NCBI GenBank assembly: GCA_031213475.1
Contig: JARUPZ010000021.1
Location: forward strand, 4,688,438 to 4,752,437
Length of the DNA: 64,000 nucleotides
Origin: Nereocystis luetkeana
Lineage: Eukaryota > Sar > Phaeophyceae > Laminariales > Laminariaceae
Reading direction: 5' to 3'
How positions within the stretch are numbered: the first letter of the stretch is position 1; each line of letters opens with the position of its first letter. The translations under genes and the position numbers were made by a program. Below, piece by piece: positions 23,501 to 35,291 of the stretch. Under the pieces are notes generated by a model. It worked only from the letters and a program-made list of their open reading frames with translations. It made no database searches and had not been told where the DNA came from.

Positions 23501-26019
23501 GATTTGAGGTTACACAGAAAACGGTATACCTGGTGTGTTTCGATGCTGCTGCTGGGCCCGTAAAAATAGGTCGTCAATAAAATGTTACTTCACTTCGGAT
23601 GACGTCAAGCATCACCCAGACACCTTCCATCGATCCGAACGCCCCTTAACAGGTAGAGTTATGTTTTGACGAATCATATGACGGCATTCCCTCAATCCGA
23701 TCCTCATCGTCTGGTTTCTGGAGCTGTAGACGGGTACTTCCACCAGAGACGGGCCGCTTTACCCATCATCGTCGATAAAGGTTCTACCAATCAGAGCATC
23801 CTTTAGAAATAATTGAACAATCAGAACACGGTGCTCCCCCATTCCAACCCTCCTTTTCTGGTTTCTTGAATAATCGGGGGTGATTTCTGCCGGAGACGGG
23901 CCGCTTCATCCATCATAAAACTACATACTTAGATCACAACCCCTGAGCGTGCTCGGTTGGTGCATCCCTGGCCTCTCAGAGCTCCCACTTCCAAACCGCC
24001 TCCTTTCATTACTTGCCGGACCTTTCCAGCAGTTCTTTGTTTTCTCGGTCATTTCTTCCTTTTTTCTTCTTTCGTTTCGTGTGCGTGCGTGTTCTCCGAG
24101 CACGGCATCGCGGGAGGACCCGGCACCGTCGCGGGTGCCAGCGGGTGCTGACGGGTAGAGGGGGGGTTGCAAGGAGCGCGGTCGCCGCTTTCGTGCCTAG
24201 GCGTCGCGTGTGCCTCGAGACACGAGGGATGCATGAACGGGCTTTGTCTGGCTTCGATTAATGATTGTTGATAGAGTATGCACGAGTTTATAAAGGTCGT
24301 TCGGGAGGGAAAGATAATATTCAAGCGGTGCTTATTTTGGCGACCACGCTGAAGTTGAAAGAGGGAGGTGTGCAGTTTGAACACCAACGTTATCGAGCTG
24401 GCGAACGACGGCCACGGTGAGCACCGGGCTTCACGCGGGGCGGGCGACGGGGCTGATTGTGGCAGAGAGTGATAAAAGCTTTACCCGGACCGAATCGGTA
24501 GCGAGGTGGTCGCGAGAGGGGCGGGTGGCGTACGAGGCTGAGAGAGAAGATCTTCTGTGCGATTTGTTTCTTTCCTTCTTTTCGACCGGGTGTAAGGTGT
24601 TCCAATCAGGCAGAAAAATATTACACGAGAGGGGACGGGGATTTTTTTTCCTTTCCGAGTTTTCGGTTTCATTTCCATTGTTTTTACTGCTGTGCCGTGC
24701 TGTGCTTTCGCTTTCTTCGTACATACAGTACAGACATACCGTAGAGCATATCGAAAGAAGAAAATAAGTACGGAGAGTAGTACCCTACCTGGGGTGTATG
24801 TACGTACGTACGACATCCGCGACGCGAAGCGTATATGTGGCATCCAAGCTGACGTCGGAGCTGTTTTTTCCTGAAGCATGGCGGCGGGACTCTTGGCATT
24901 ATCAAGTCGCCGGTTTGCAATTACGATCCTTGAAAACACTAAACTCAATCGTGGACCTCTGTTTGCTTCGCATGATTTGATGCACTTTTTTTCCTTCCTG
25001 AGCGAGCGTAGCGGGCGGCGTAGGCCGCCCGCGGAGCGAAGCGCCTTGTATCCCGTAATTTTCACCAATCAGAACGATTTTTCAAATAATCGGTCAATCA
25101 CCAAAAAAATGGCGTTCCCCCAACCCTCCTTGTCTTTTTACGGAATTGTCGGCAGTTACTTCCACCGGAGACGGGCCGCGTTTTATCTCCAAAAGCCTAT
25201 ATGATCTACCAACCAGAACACCTTTTCGAAATTAATGGACCAATCACCAAACGGCGTTCCACCAATCCAACCCTCTTTTTCTGGGATTTATCGGGGTTGT
25301 TTCCACCGAAGACGGGCTCCATCCATCATAGGCCATAGTTTATACCAATCAAAGCACCCCCTGCATACCATTCGATCAATCAGATAAAGGCATTTCCCCA
25401 ATCTCCCAGTTCTGATTGGCGGTTGCATTATTTCTACCGGAGATGAGTCGCTTCATCCATCACATCCCATAGGTTCTACCAATCGGAACACCCCTTATTA
25501 TGTGCTGACCAATCAGTATACGGTGTTCTCCCAATCCAACCTTCCTTTCTGTTTTTTTTTCATTACCGGCAGTTACGTCCACCTAGACGGGCCACTTCAT
25601 CCATCATACCTACTGTAGTGGCCCATATAGGTCCTACCAACCAGAACGCCCCTTCTTAACAATTGACCAATCAGATAGCGGCGTTTCCTCAACCCACGGT
25701 GCTCCCCAAGTCCCTTTTGCTACTGGAAATGCAGGTCCCACATATCAATCAGAGCACCCCTTCAAAACAATTAACTAATCGGAGGACGGCGCTCCCCCAA
25801 TCCTCTACTGTCTTGCAGGCGGTTACTTCCACCGGAGATGGACCGCTTCATATGGCGGCGTACCACTGCCGCAGGTGGGCTGTAAAAGCCCTGCTGAGCC
25901 TCGGAGCCGATCGTTGCGCCTACAATGACGACGGCCGACGGCCCATCGAAGTGGCCAGACATGACGATATTCGTGATATGTTGTTGTGCGAGGGGGAACC
26001 CGGTCCGCGTTTGTTGTGA
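20538..26019 (+). CDS. Ankyrin-repeat protein, three exons, complete
   Basis: Exons 20538-20705, 21702-21854 and 25819-26019 are all phase 0 and join to 174 codons including TGA (173 aa). The start is the first ATG of the first repeat. Ankyrin units: residues about 10-40 (ISLHMAAMSGDVKVV), 44-75 (LLKAARYGQLQ joined across intron 1 to VVEALLEAGANVNAQD), 77-107 (GWTCLHTSIANN), 113-146 (DGPLHMAAYH..ALLSLGAD) and a half unit from 150 (GRRPIEVARHDD). Intron 1 falls inside the second repeat and the joined sequence restores a consensus unit, which is strong support. Ankyrin stacks bind other proteins; no other domain is present, so the partner and compartment are unknown. Intron 2 (21855-25818) is almost 4 kb of repeats. 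Confidence 0.8.
21066..21130 (-). repeat. tRNA-like sequence (degenerate)
   Basis: On the minus strand TAGCTCAGTTGG is a perfect A box, and a diverged B box (GGTTTGAATCT) follows about 50 nt later. The anticodon arm and acceptor stem do not pair. It is more likely a decayed tRNA or SINE head than a working tRNA. It lies in intron 1 of the ankyrin gene. Confidence 0.35.
22452..22562. mobile_element. MITE family B, copy 4
   Basis: The left arm is CACGGGGGACCATAGTAAAT and the right arm GGTCACGTTTACTCTGGCCC, with the typical ATTTCCCTCTTTTTACTAAC centre. It sits in intron 2 of the ankyrin gene. Confidence 0.75.
23237..23330. mobile_element. MITE family A, copy 3
   Basis: Bounded by TTAACCATTTCAGGACC and GGCCTTACAAGGGTTAA, with the TCCCGTTTTGGGG arm. 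TTAA flanks both sides. It sits in ankyrin intron 2. Confidence 0.8.
23590..25860 (+). repeat. Tandem array of decayed 3'-splice-site/exon-3 copies
   Basis: Units of about 140 bp carry ACCAATCAGAACACC, a C-rich GCGTTCCCCCAATCC part, and TTACTTCCACCGGAGACGGG followed by CCGCTTCATCC. The last words also form the 5' start of ankyrin exon 3, which reads TTACTTCCACCGGAGATGG. Copies of this boundary begin near 23736, 23881, 25155, 25295, 25431 and 25569, with the authentic one at 25819. A 1.13-kb element (23919-25048) is inserted in the array; removing it restores the 140-bp spacing. Confidence 0.8.
23919..25048 (+). mobile_element. 1.13-kb hairpin-ended element, copy 1
   Basis: Highly similar along its whole length to 60416-61551, in the same orientation. 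It starts AACTACATACTT and ends GAAGCGCCTTG. A perfect 9-bp stem with GTAG loop (25011-25032, GCGGGCGGC/GCCGCCCGC) lies 16 nt from the 3' end. No transposase is encoded, and no terminal inverted repeat or clear target duplication was found. A 3' subterminal hairpin without target duplication is Helitron-like, but the expected CTRR end is not met, so the class is unsettled. Confidence 0.7.
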
Positions 26020-26934
26020 TAACGTGACGAGGGAAGCGTGCGTAATGCAGTAAAAGTTTCGTCCGGGACAAGTGTCATTCGACGAGCGACGGGGGCTACG
26101 ACAAGTGTTGCGATTAGCCACTTCATCATAAGCCGGTTAGCGGAGACGAGGTCGAGATGCCACGAGGTCGCACCCATCTCGAGGCAGCCGCGAAACGCTC
26201 GCACCAGGAAACTCGACTAGCCGACTGCAGCGTCGAGGTCGCGAGGTATACCGGTCAGTACGAATCTGTAAAACAAAAACATCTACGTATAGCGTGACAC
26301 ATGGATGACCAGAGGAGGCGGGAGGGGGACTCCTGGCTGCTCCCTAATAGTGGTAATGTTTTTTTTGTCGATACTATATCGGCAGGCTTCCTCTAACGCC
26401 TACCCGTACCAGGCATTTGGTATGATACACAGCAGTACTATTGGTACTAATAGTGGCCGGAAATATTATGTACCAGTATACTTTACGGATACGTACTCGT
26501 CGTATAAGTCCGTGCATTTTTGAAAGCGAGGAGACCCACTTGCCCTCCCTTGCCCTGACGGGATAAGACGACTGAACATCTCAGAAAGTACCCCCCCCCC
26601 CCCTACCCGCTTCATGGACTAGACATTTCAGGGAATGTATACTCTTGATGCGGATGATCTAGCTCATGCTACCGGGTGGGAGGCCCCCAAAATCGGCAGA
26701 ATCTATGGCGTGCTTCCTGGATTAGATCTGTACTGTACAGATCTCGCACAGCACCATCTCATAAAGGCAGGTTAGGTTCCAGATGATCTACCTGATCTGT
26801 CTGGTGTGTGTAGTGGTTTGTGCGGAAATTAAGTCGGTGGTTGGGTGGGGTGCAGAGCTCCGAAAGCGAGGAGTATCTCATAACTAGGCCCCTCTACCCC
26901 TACCGTACTACTTGTCGTTTGCATCTGCTGCTGC

Positions 26935-26969
<35 letters not shown>

Positions 26970-27182
26970 GTTATGATGACGATGCCACCATCCTTTCCTC
27001 TTGGGCAGACCCACTTTCTTGCCCTTGCTCTGACTTGGTCAGACAACAATTGACCCCAAAACCCCCGCCCCCCCCCCCCCCGGGTTGGCGTCGGTTGGCA
27101 ACGAAGCTGTAAAATATGCCGCTCACTACGTGAGTTAGACAACCAGGGTACCGTCTTTTTGTCTGCTTTTTATGACGGTCGG
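26020..27182. other. Intergenic: repeats and a GAT microsatellite
   Basis: Contains a poly-C run near 26590-26602, a family D repeat at 26620-26815 and a GAT/ATG trinucleotide tract near 26934-26967. No exon was recognised. Confidence 0.45.
26620..26815. mobile_element. GATCTAGATC-rich repeat (family D), copy 2
   Basis: Shares GATCTAGCTCATG, CCGGGTGG, TTAGATCTGTACT, ACAGATC and TGATCTGTCTGGTGTGTG with the other members. The right end pairs loosely with the GCACACC ends seen in the best copy (36930-37190). Confidence 0.5.
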
Positions 27183-27333
27183 TCACAGCTGGCGATGGAG
27201 TTGGATTATTTGTGCGGGATGGAGGACTTTTACTTCGCACAAGTCGAATGATCGTATCACGTAGCGTTTATGGTAAGGCACCCACGAGGCAGCCACATAG
27301 TAGCCCCATTGCTGTCTCTGGAAGTGGCCAAAC
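27183..27333 (-). CDS. Tentative terminal exon, unknown protein
   Basis: A pyrimidine-rich acceptor (TTATTTTATTTTCAG) leads into 50 codons ending in TGA. The peptide begins FGHFQRQQWGYYVAASW and continues PYHKRYVIRSFD, with aromatic-rich, non-repetitive composition unlike the surrounding noise. No family was recognised. It starts with one base of a split codon. It could be the last exon of the repeat-rich gene upstream on the same strand (28599-35291), but an exon linking the phases was not found. Confidence 0.4.
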
Positions 27334-27774
27334 CTGAAAATAAAATAACTTATTGAAACTGTCATCCATATGCAAGTCCACCCCACAAGCGGTGAGAGGA
27401 TGCAGCTTATGCTTCATGCGACTTGCCGAACACCTCGCGGGGCTTCTCGCTTGGCGCAAGCAATGTCTACCTGGTCGAAACCCCGACGTGCTCCGTCCCG
27501 GCTTTGCAGAGACGCGAAGGTCTATGGTCAAATGCCGCTACGGCCATGCATGACATCAGTGCACCCGTACCCCCCCTCTCGTGCTTACAGGGTTTTGGTA
27601 AGCTCGAAATTCCTCGAGGAGGTGACGTCACGCAGCCGGGGGTGGCAGTTACGCGGCCGGTTTTCTCGGGATCTGGCCCACTTGCCCTTGCCCTCACGGG
27701 ATGACCAGACGTTGATTTCACCCCACCAGGTGCCCCGATCTTGTCGCGCTTTGCAGAGTTTCGCGGGGATCTCG

Positions 27775-28020
27775 AAATTCTCGGGGTTGTTCACGGGTCG
27801 GGCCAAATCTCGCGGGTCAGATCGAGTCAGGTCGAATAATAGTGACCTGACCCGACCCAATCCAACCCGTGAGAGTTTGAAAAATCTCCTTGACCCTACC
27901 CTACCCGACCCGACCCGACCCGACCCGACCCGACCCGACCCGACCCGACCCGACCCGAGCCGAACCGAACCGAATCGAGCTGTATTTATAAACTTCCTGA
28001 CCCGTGAAGAGCCCTGTAAT
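27775..28020. mobile_element. GGGTCGG-rich inverted-repeat element (family C), copy 3
   Basis: The left end is GTTCACGGGTCGGGCC and the right end CTGACCCGTGAAGAGCCCT, inverted to each other. The core is a CCCGA pentamer tract at 27905-27958. ORFs crossing it read RPDPT or GSGRV repeats and are artefacts. Confidence 0.7.
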
Positions 28021-28598
28021 TTTTCCATAGGGTGGTGCGTCAGCAAGCCGCTGGAGATAGTAGAGCGCGAGGGCCACCCGCAGCGCCTATCTTCCTATTC
28101 GACGACCGGACCCTATTAGGTTTTGACGACGCCGCGCCTTTGCTTTGTAGCCGCCGCTTGTGGGACACACCCGCTAAAATCGCCAGCAAAAACGCCTGCG
28201 TGGAAGGAGAGATACATGCCTATATATTAAAAAACACATGAAATGTATTAGTGCTTAAATAAACACGTTGGGTTGGGTTTAGTTGGAGTTGGGGTTGGGT
28301 AGGGGTCCAGAGCACAAGGGCGGGTGGGTGGATGACGGGTGGGTGGGGGTGGGAAGCGGGGGGACAAATACAAACGATTTTCCTCGGGTGGGGTTGCATT
28401 GGTCTCTATATCCTTCGGCTCCCACACACCATAACATCGACGTACTACCATTTACGTTAATGGAAGCTTCCGTCTACTTTCATGGAAACCTCCATATATT
28501 TCCATGGAAGTTTCCATTTAGTTCCACGGAAAGTATACGGAAGCTTCCACCACCGTCCATAAAAAAAGGTACGCCTCCTCTCTGGGTCATATTCTGAC

Positions 28599-31500
28599 CT
28601 GCGTGTTCTGTACTGCATGTTGACGAGGCGTCGGGCGTTGTACGGACACCCCCCTGCACGGTCGCGGGGGCGGCGAAAGCGTTGGCCCTTTCTTCGGCCC
28701 GGGAGGAGCGGCTTTTAGACCCCGTCGCGTCGTTCGACCGTGATTTTTCTTGCTCAGAAGGTACCTGCCCGGACGGTAAACACAAGAATGAAACAAAAAC
28801 ACGCCGAGTGCAGTCAGTCAGTGCAACAGGACACTTGTAGTTAAGAGCACGCGAGCTGTTAAAAATAGTTTTACACGGCTGCCTGAAATATAGGGCATGC
28901 TTTGATGCCTTCTTCTTTTGGGCTGGGTGACGCGTGCTACGGTAGGAATGGCACTTACTTTTTGCCTTATGAGGCTCTTTTCTAACGTAACCCCTTTTGA
29001 ACCGCAGTCCCGTTTTGGGGGCAAACTACTTGAAATTTGATTAGGTTTGTCCCCAAAACGGGACTGCATTTCTGAAAGGGTTAAGAAGCTCTATACTTAC
29101 TCAAAAACTGATTTTGAGAAAAAATAGAGATGCAGCCCGCTGAACATTCTCAAATCCTAGGTAAATCACCAGCACTCAAACTATTTTAAATGCCTAATGG
29201 TATTCCAACCAGAATGGGTTTTCAGGAGCCCGGTCACTCAGAAAACAGTTGACCAAAAAGTGTTACCTCAATCGAAGCACGCCTCCTAATTTTTTTAAGG
29301 CTGCTCACTTGGAGAGATCTCCATGCCTCACCCAAAACTGACTACGAGGGCAAGTGTGGGCTTGAGCCGATGGTCAATAATCCCCTGAACCAGAGGCTAA
29401 AACGAAAAACATTGTGCGAAACAAACGAGATGTAGACCGGGTGCATCGTTTCTCAGTTGAGGAACTCCCTCCGCCTGTCACAGATATTGCCTCGTAAGGC
29501 AAAAAACTGCAACCCCCCCCGTAGCACGCGTCGGGTGAAGAAGCCGGGGATCGGCGAAAGCCAGAGAGATCCGCCACATTCGACCGAAAAACTCCGAAAC
29601 TTGACTTTTGATATCACGAGCGAAATTCGATGTTTCTGATCTTGACTTGCGCCGAACAAAAATAGGGGACCCCTGTCGAAAATCTCTGTAAAAACACCCG
29701 ACCGACGGTGAACAAAAAAAAGAAAAAAAAAATCACCGTCCCACCACTAAAAAAAAAACGATGCTGCTGCCCATCCCCGTCGCACCCAACGCACACTAGT
29801 TGACGACAGTTTCAAATATCCCGCAGAGCGAGTTCCTGGCGACAGTTCGCGTTTTCTGTTTTTAGAGGCCTTCCCACAAGCGCACACAGTAGTTAACGAG
29901 TTTTCTAACATCCACCAATCCGGGTTATCATTTTCTTGGTGGAACATACATACAGCAGTACTCAGAACCAAGTATGGGGTTTCAACATAGCGAGACACAC
30001 GGTTTTGGGTCAATCGTGGGTTCTGGTCCCTACTACATTAGCCCCCCCCGCAATAGGTGGCGAGAGCTACGAGTCTACCCTAAGGAACAAGTACGTACGA
30101 GAGCCCGGCTGATATTCGGGGGGCAAAGTAAACCTGTTTGCCGGACAGACTATGCATCTGGCTGTCAAATATAGTAATCGGATGCTTCCCAATTGTACGT
30201 CCTTTACGGTCCGTACGCGTAAAGCTCAGCCTACGTCACCTGGAAAACGGTGTTGTTCCCAGTCCGTCCTCCTGCGAGGCTGTCAAGTACTCTTCGCTTC
30301 CCAGCGGTAGCTCCAACGGCAGCCTGCCTGCCACGGCACAGCACACCCGATCGGCAACGGCTTCCTGCGACGACTCTCTCGGGCACAGGTAGAAGCCAGC
30401 GCGTGTGAGGCGCAGGCTCTCGAACCCATCATCTTCATCACACCACACAACTTCTTGCTTCCGACCGTTTGCGGCCGTTTTTCGGTCGCAAATTCCACCA
30501 CCGCCGCCTCCACCACCACCACCACCACCACCACCACCCCCACCAACACCAACACCACCACCACTGCCGCCACCGCCACCGCCACCAACACCGACACCAA
30601 CACCATCGCCACCACCACTACCACCGCCACCAACACCAACACCGACACCAACACCATCGCCACCGCCACTACCACCACCACCATCACCACAACCACCACC
30701 GCGGCCACCACCACCAACACCACCGCCAATGCTGCCGCCACCGCTGCCACCGCGGCCACTGCCATGTGCACCGTCCCTCTTCCCACCGACCCAGGAGCAA
30801 GTAGAAACGGAAGTCTCGCCGAAAACAATATCTTGCTTCTTGCGCCACTTGCGCACGTTGGAGTCGAGCACTCCACCATCACCGACCCTGGACCGTGTCT
30901 CTCCCGCGACGCAGCGGCAATGAACCTGGCGAGAGGTTTGACGCGGCCGGTGACAACTATAGGTCCGACGCGTAGTGGTACGGTCCCATTCCGTGAGGTC
31001 GAGTGTGTCGCCGTCGCCGCGCGTGGTCTTGGTGCTGCTTCGTGTATTATTGTATCGATGCGGATCGCTTGTGGAGGCTGAACCGTGGCTCTTGTTGGGG
31101 GTCGTCGTCGTTCCTCGAAGAGGGCGAGGGCAGGCGAGCCGCGAGGCCTCGCAAGAAACGGTTGGAAGAACCGAGGTCTCGATGCTAGGTACGGGCCGCG
31201 GCATTGGTGGCGACAATTGCGTCGCGGCAGCAGCAGACGTCGCCAAAGCAAGCTCTAGGGAAGAGAAAAGCGTCTGTCGTTCTTTGTCGGACAATAACCC
31301 TTCGGCCTCTACTCCGGGTTCTTTGGCTCCTGCAGCACCTTCAGCTCCTTCAAACTCTTCACCCCATTCATATGTTTCAATTCCTTCGATTCGTTCGGAT
31401 CCTTCAGCTCCTGCAGATCCTTCAGCTACTACAGCAGTGATTTCCAATACTGCAGCTCCTTCAGCTCCTTCGGCTCCTGCAGCTGCTTCGACTCCTTCAT

Positions 31501-34500
31501 CTCCGGCAGATCCTACGGCTGCTACGGTTCTTTCGACCACCTCTGCTCCTTCGGCTCCTTCGGGTCCTTCGACTACTTCGTCTACTTTGTCTCTTTCGGC
31601 TCCTGCGCTTAGTACGCTTTCTAAGGCTCCTATCACTTGTACGGCTTCTTCGGATCCTTCGTTTCCCTCGAGCGCCTCGGATCCTGTAGCCCCTTCACCT
31701 CTTTCAGCTCCTTCATATTCTTCGACCATTTTGATTCCTATGGCTTTTACGGCTCGTACGACTCCTTCGGCTCGTACGACTCCTTCGGCTACTTCGGTTG
31801 GCACGGCTCCCTCTGCGAGCCCCACCACCAGTGGTGATTCCCGCGGCGAAGAGCCTACCTCGAAAGAAAATATAGGCGGAAACTCCCTGCCGTCACGACA
31901 AGACGATCGAAGGTAGCGTGGCTGACCGCCTCCTCCATCCGCAGTTGCATCCGCACTCCCTACCCCCCGAGAAGCCAACAATAGCTGCCGTTTACAAAGA
32001 TCACCCTCGTCACCACCGTCAAGCAGTACCCTCTCGGAAGATAAAAGTACCTTCCGTTTAAATGGATCAACTTTGTGATCGCATCCACCCGCCTCCGAAG
32101 ATAAAAGTAGCTTCCGCTTAAGTGGATCAACTTCGTGATCGCATCCACCCACCCCTCCTGGTGTCGTCTTGGTTCTTATCGTTGCGACACCTCCCGCCGC
32201 CGCCCGACGGTGGCATTGCGGAAGCGTTTTCATCTGCGTGGTCCAGTGAATACACCCACAATCTGCCGCTACCATTACTACGAACGGTGTAGCGACTCCA
32301 ACCGGATCATCAGCAGCATCAGCAGCATCATCATCAGCAGCAGGCCTTCGTTGGAAGACCCGCGCCCCGCCCTTTTCTTTCGCGTTCTCAGGAGTGCATC
32401 TCTGTATTACCCGACCCGTCCCGCCGCTTTCCCTTGCACGCGAAAGATCGAATTCCTGCTTTATCGTTCGATCTCCTTCTGCCGACGCCACCCCTGGGTA
32501 CGAACAAGCCGCGGTACCCTCCTTCTTCTCGTTCTCATCTTCCATTTCTGCGCGAGTTAGCTTCGAGAGCGGACGCGATGCTCCCTTCGGCCGCCCAGCG
32601 ATCGGTCCAGCCGAGCGCGGACGCTTGCCCCCCCCCCTACGAGCAGTAACCCTTCCGTAGCCCGCACACACACTCGTCGCACGTCCGGAGAGGTATACCA
32701 GCGGTGGGGGCGGCACTGGCGGTGGTGGCAGCGGCGGCGGCGGCGGCGGCCGCGGCGCGACCCTGCCCCGGAGCAAATGCTCGCGGAAGTACAGCAGGCC
32801 AGCCGACGCCGGTCTTCTCCTCCGGGCGGGGGCAGTCCCGGTTTCTCCGTGCCATTGCGAGGCGTTTCCCAGAAGCAGGCGTTTCCTGCGAAACCATGGT
32901 GCGTGTGCGTCGGAAAAGGGTGGTGTGGTTGGTGGGATGTACCGCTGTAGATGCTCTTGGGTTTGCTATAAGCCGACAAGGCTACGAGTATAGACTGCAA
33001 TATAGGCCAACACGAAGAGTAGCGTTCGACCGCTAACCCAGGTTTTTTTATCTGGTCATATATAGGCGTTAACTACCTTAGAACTGCATTGAAGTTTTTT
33101 TGGGGGGGGCACAAATGTGCTTGGAGTTTTAGAGTGGGGATCGTTTTTACAGAGGGATGTTTGTGGTAGGGGTTTCGTGAAAGCAGTTGATAAGTCGTTC
33201 TCGATCACGAGAAAAATTGTAGTAGCATTTTTCGTGTGGGCACAAAGGCTGCCGTAGCCATGACCTTCGCGTTCACCTGGTATTACAAAATGAACAATAA
33301 TGGCAAAATCGTACAGCAGCAAAATGTACAAATGTGGTACACGTTGAGAAACGAAGCGTGCGCGCGCGAACTCTGTTAAGGAAAGGGCCATGTTATACGG
33401 TAGAGGAGGGTCGTAGGGCGCACTGCTTCTCAAAGACGGGAGGCCGGGGGAGGGACGGGGGGGTGTACTCATTTGTTGCTTGCCTTGGTCGTTCGACCAT
33501 TGACCACGCATCCCTTTCGAGACGGAGCAAGGGGAGAGAGCTCCTTCATTGAGGCACTGCGCGACATGTTTTCACAACCTCGTATGTAGTCTACGTGCCC
33601 TGGCACTATTTTTCTTTGCAACACGCCTAACCCGTGGAATTGTTCCTCGGGCGGCGCCGCACAGTTCTTCCCACACCTCAGACAGAGATTGATCTAGATA
33701 ATCGATTCCTACTGCACGATCCAGATCCTTCAGAACAAACATGTGTATATATATTCCTGATCTGCGCGGTCTACTTAGCTCATGTTGCCGGGTGGTGGAA
33801 GGTGCATAACCTTCATGGTCTAGGACACGTTTCCTGGGTTGGATCTGTACTATACAGATCCTCTACAGCATCTCATCCCATCACGGCAGGTTAGGATCTC
33901 GATGATCTACAGTAGATCGTGATATTTCCCGCCGTTTTTTGGGAATCTTCCCAAAAACGGGTTCGGAGTGAGAGGTAGAGAGTTCCCCAGACTCATGCCA
34001 CGGTATACCATTTTCAGAACTCAGTATTATCTGACCGACTGAGCTTCGCGAGTGAGCAACTACCCGATGGTATGTTTTTTTTACTAGTGTAATTGCTTTA
34101 GGACTACCGCAGCGTGTAAACATATTGGTCGGGCTGCGCGAACGCACGTATTCGGGGAAAAAAATCAGGGGGATATATTGAGCTGCTCATGCGAGGAACT
34201 AGCTAAAAAATTAAGCCACCACCCCTACATGCCGCAGTATTGCTCTTCATGTAGGGAACTCGGGAAGAAAAATACGAGGTACACCCCCCCCCACCGTAGC
34301 ATGGGAATACATGCTCACTTGAAAGCCGCGAGGTCAGCGGGCAGCGCCAGCACTTCTCGAGAAGCCCGGGACGCATTCGCGGGGGCAGGGCCTTCCCCCG
34401 ATTCGAGCGGCTGCTGAGGCGGAAGCATCCGACCGCGTTGACCCAACACGCCTTCGCTTTCTTTGCAGACACGCGGCGGTGACCCCGATGGACCGACCGC

Positions 34501-35291
34501 ACAGTAGCTATCGATACCGTTATCGTCGTTACGCAGTCGAGCATGGCCGCGAGAATCCACCGAACCGGCGGGATCGTTATTGTTCCTGCGAAGTCGACCA
34601 TGATGAACATCTGACTCTGCCGTCCAGCCGGCGAGATCGTTGTCGCTGCTGCGAAATCGACCATGCCTGTGTGGCTCCACTGCCCAGCCGGCGCGATCGT
34701 TGTCGTTGCGATATGGACCATGATTACCATGTGACTCTGCTGTCCAGCCGAGATTTCCCCTCCCTCCCTGCTCTTCCAACCCCGAGGCGAAGTCGGAGGC
34801 TATGGTACGTTCAGTGAGGTACAATCCTTCGTTACTTGCATCGAGGTTTTCCCCTTCGGTGCTTGCCGCGAAGTCAACTCGATCCGAGCAGGAGCACTCG
34901 ACATTATCAGCTGCCCTCGAAACATCCCTTAATCGTTTCTCGTCGTTGTGAAAGGCCCGCGCTCGGGGGACTGCTAGTAATATATCTCGCTCCTGCTGCG
35001 GATAGACACCATCGGCCTTGGCTTCTTCTCCTCTTCTTGCAGTGGGATAGACATCATTATCTGCCTCCGCCTGTTTCTCTCTTGCAGTGGCTGGCCTCCT
35101 TGTTTGACCTCCACGCACGCCGCGGGGAAGAAAAGTTTGTGCGTTGCTTGCGATGCTGTTGCTGCTGCTGCTTTGGTGTTTGCTTCCAAGAACTGCGCTT
35201 GGTCCGACACAGCGACAGGCGGCCGTGTGTGGACGCTGCAGAATCCGAGTCGACGCCACTCGCAGGCTATCGTTGGGATTGATATCTCCTC
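28599..35291 (-). CDS. Repeat-rich hypothetical protein, large exons
   Basis: Proposed exons 35291-34319, 32885-30240 and 28764-28599; donor and acceptor phases are compatible in this order. Exon 1 holds four tandem units of about 21 aa on the theme GWTAESHGNHG..NDNDRA. Exon 2 is 881 codons: a Pro-rich start, three 19-aa units with CDHKVDPFKRK and LLSSE, a long E/G/A-rich stretch (EGAEGAE), a G-rich tract and a unique C-terminus (GFESLRLTRAGFYLC). The visible stop after exon 2 overlaps a good donor (TTCCAG/GTGACG), so the chain may continue. Exon 3 is open in two frames: the phase-compatible one is basic, the other Ser/Glu/Ala-rich. No known domain was recognised and the 5' end was not found. 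The opposite strand is also open for long stretches because of the repeats. Confidence 0.45.
28987..29084. mobile_element. MITE family A, copy 4
   Basis: Foldback with AACCCCTTTTGAACCGCAG and CTGAAAGGGTTAA ends around a CTTGAAATTTGA centre. The right TTAA is intact and the left one is TAA. Confidence 0.8.
29085..30239. other. Intron or intergenic sequence, no exon seen
   Basis: Contains short A-rich runs near 29716-29758 and a G/C run near 30040. No supported coding exon. Confidence 0.35.
30497..30765. repeat. CCACCG/CCACCA trinucleotide array
   Basis: About 270 bp of CCACCA, CCGCCA and CAACAC triplets. In the proposed exon on the minus strand it encodes a Gly/Val/Asp tract; on the plus strand it gives Pro/Thr or His runs. 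It is an unstable triplet array inside exon 2 of the repeat-rich gene. Confidence 0.75.
32035..32152. repeat. 57-bp tandem repeat, about 2-3 units
   Basis: Two good units each contain GAAGATAAAAGTA, CTTCCG and GTGATCGCATCCACC, with a third partial unit to the left. They encode the 19-aa CDHKVDPFKRK units of the minus-strand protein; the period is a multiple of three, as expected for a repeat tolerated in coding sequence. Confidence 0.75.
33440..33560. repeat. Poly-G-GTACTCATTT repeat (family F), copy 2
   Basis: A G run followed by TGTACTCATTTGTTGC, CCATTGACCACGCATCCC and GAGACGGAGCA matches the copy at 5055-5175. Confidence 0.6.
33690..33920. mobile_element. GATCTAGATC-rich repeat (family D), copy 3
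   Basis: Contains GATAATCGATTCC, CCTGATCTG, GGGTTGGATCTGTACT, CAGATCC and TGATCTACAGTAGATC in the same order as 36930-37190, so this is a homologous dispersed element of about 230 bp. Confidence 0.6.
34515..34755. repeat. Approx. 66-bp tandem repeat, 3-4 units
   Basis: Units carry CCAGCCGGCGAGATCGTTG and GACCATG at regular spacing. In the minus-strand exon they encode the tandem GWTAES..NDND units of about 21 aa. Confidence 0.75.

Noticed and set aside
27370..28119. 249-codon ORF with RPDPT repeats
   Set aside because: Translation of the CCCGA pentamer core of a family C element.
30405..31916. Plus-strand Pro/Thr/Ser-rich ORFs (172-313 codons)
   Set aside because: Mirror of triplet arrays in the longer minus-strand frame, which also has compatible splice sites and a unique C-terminus. 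Some doubt remains.
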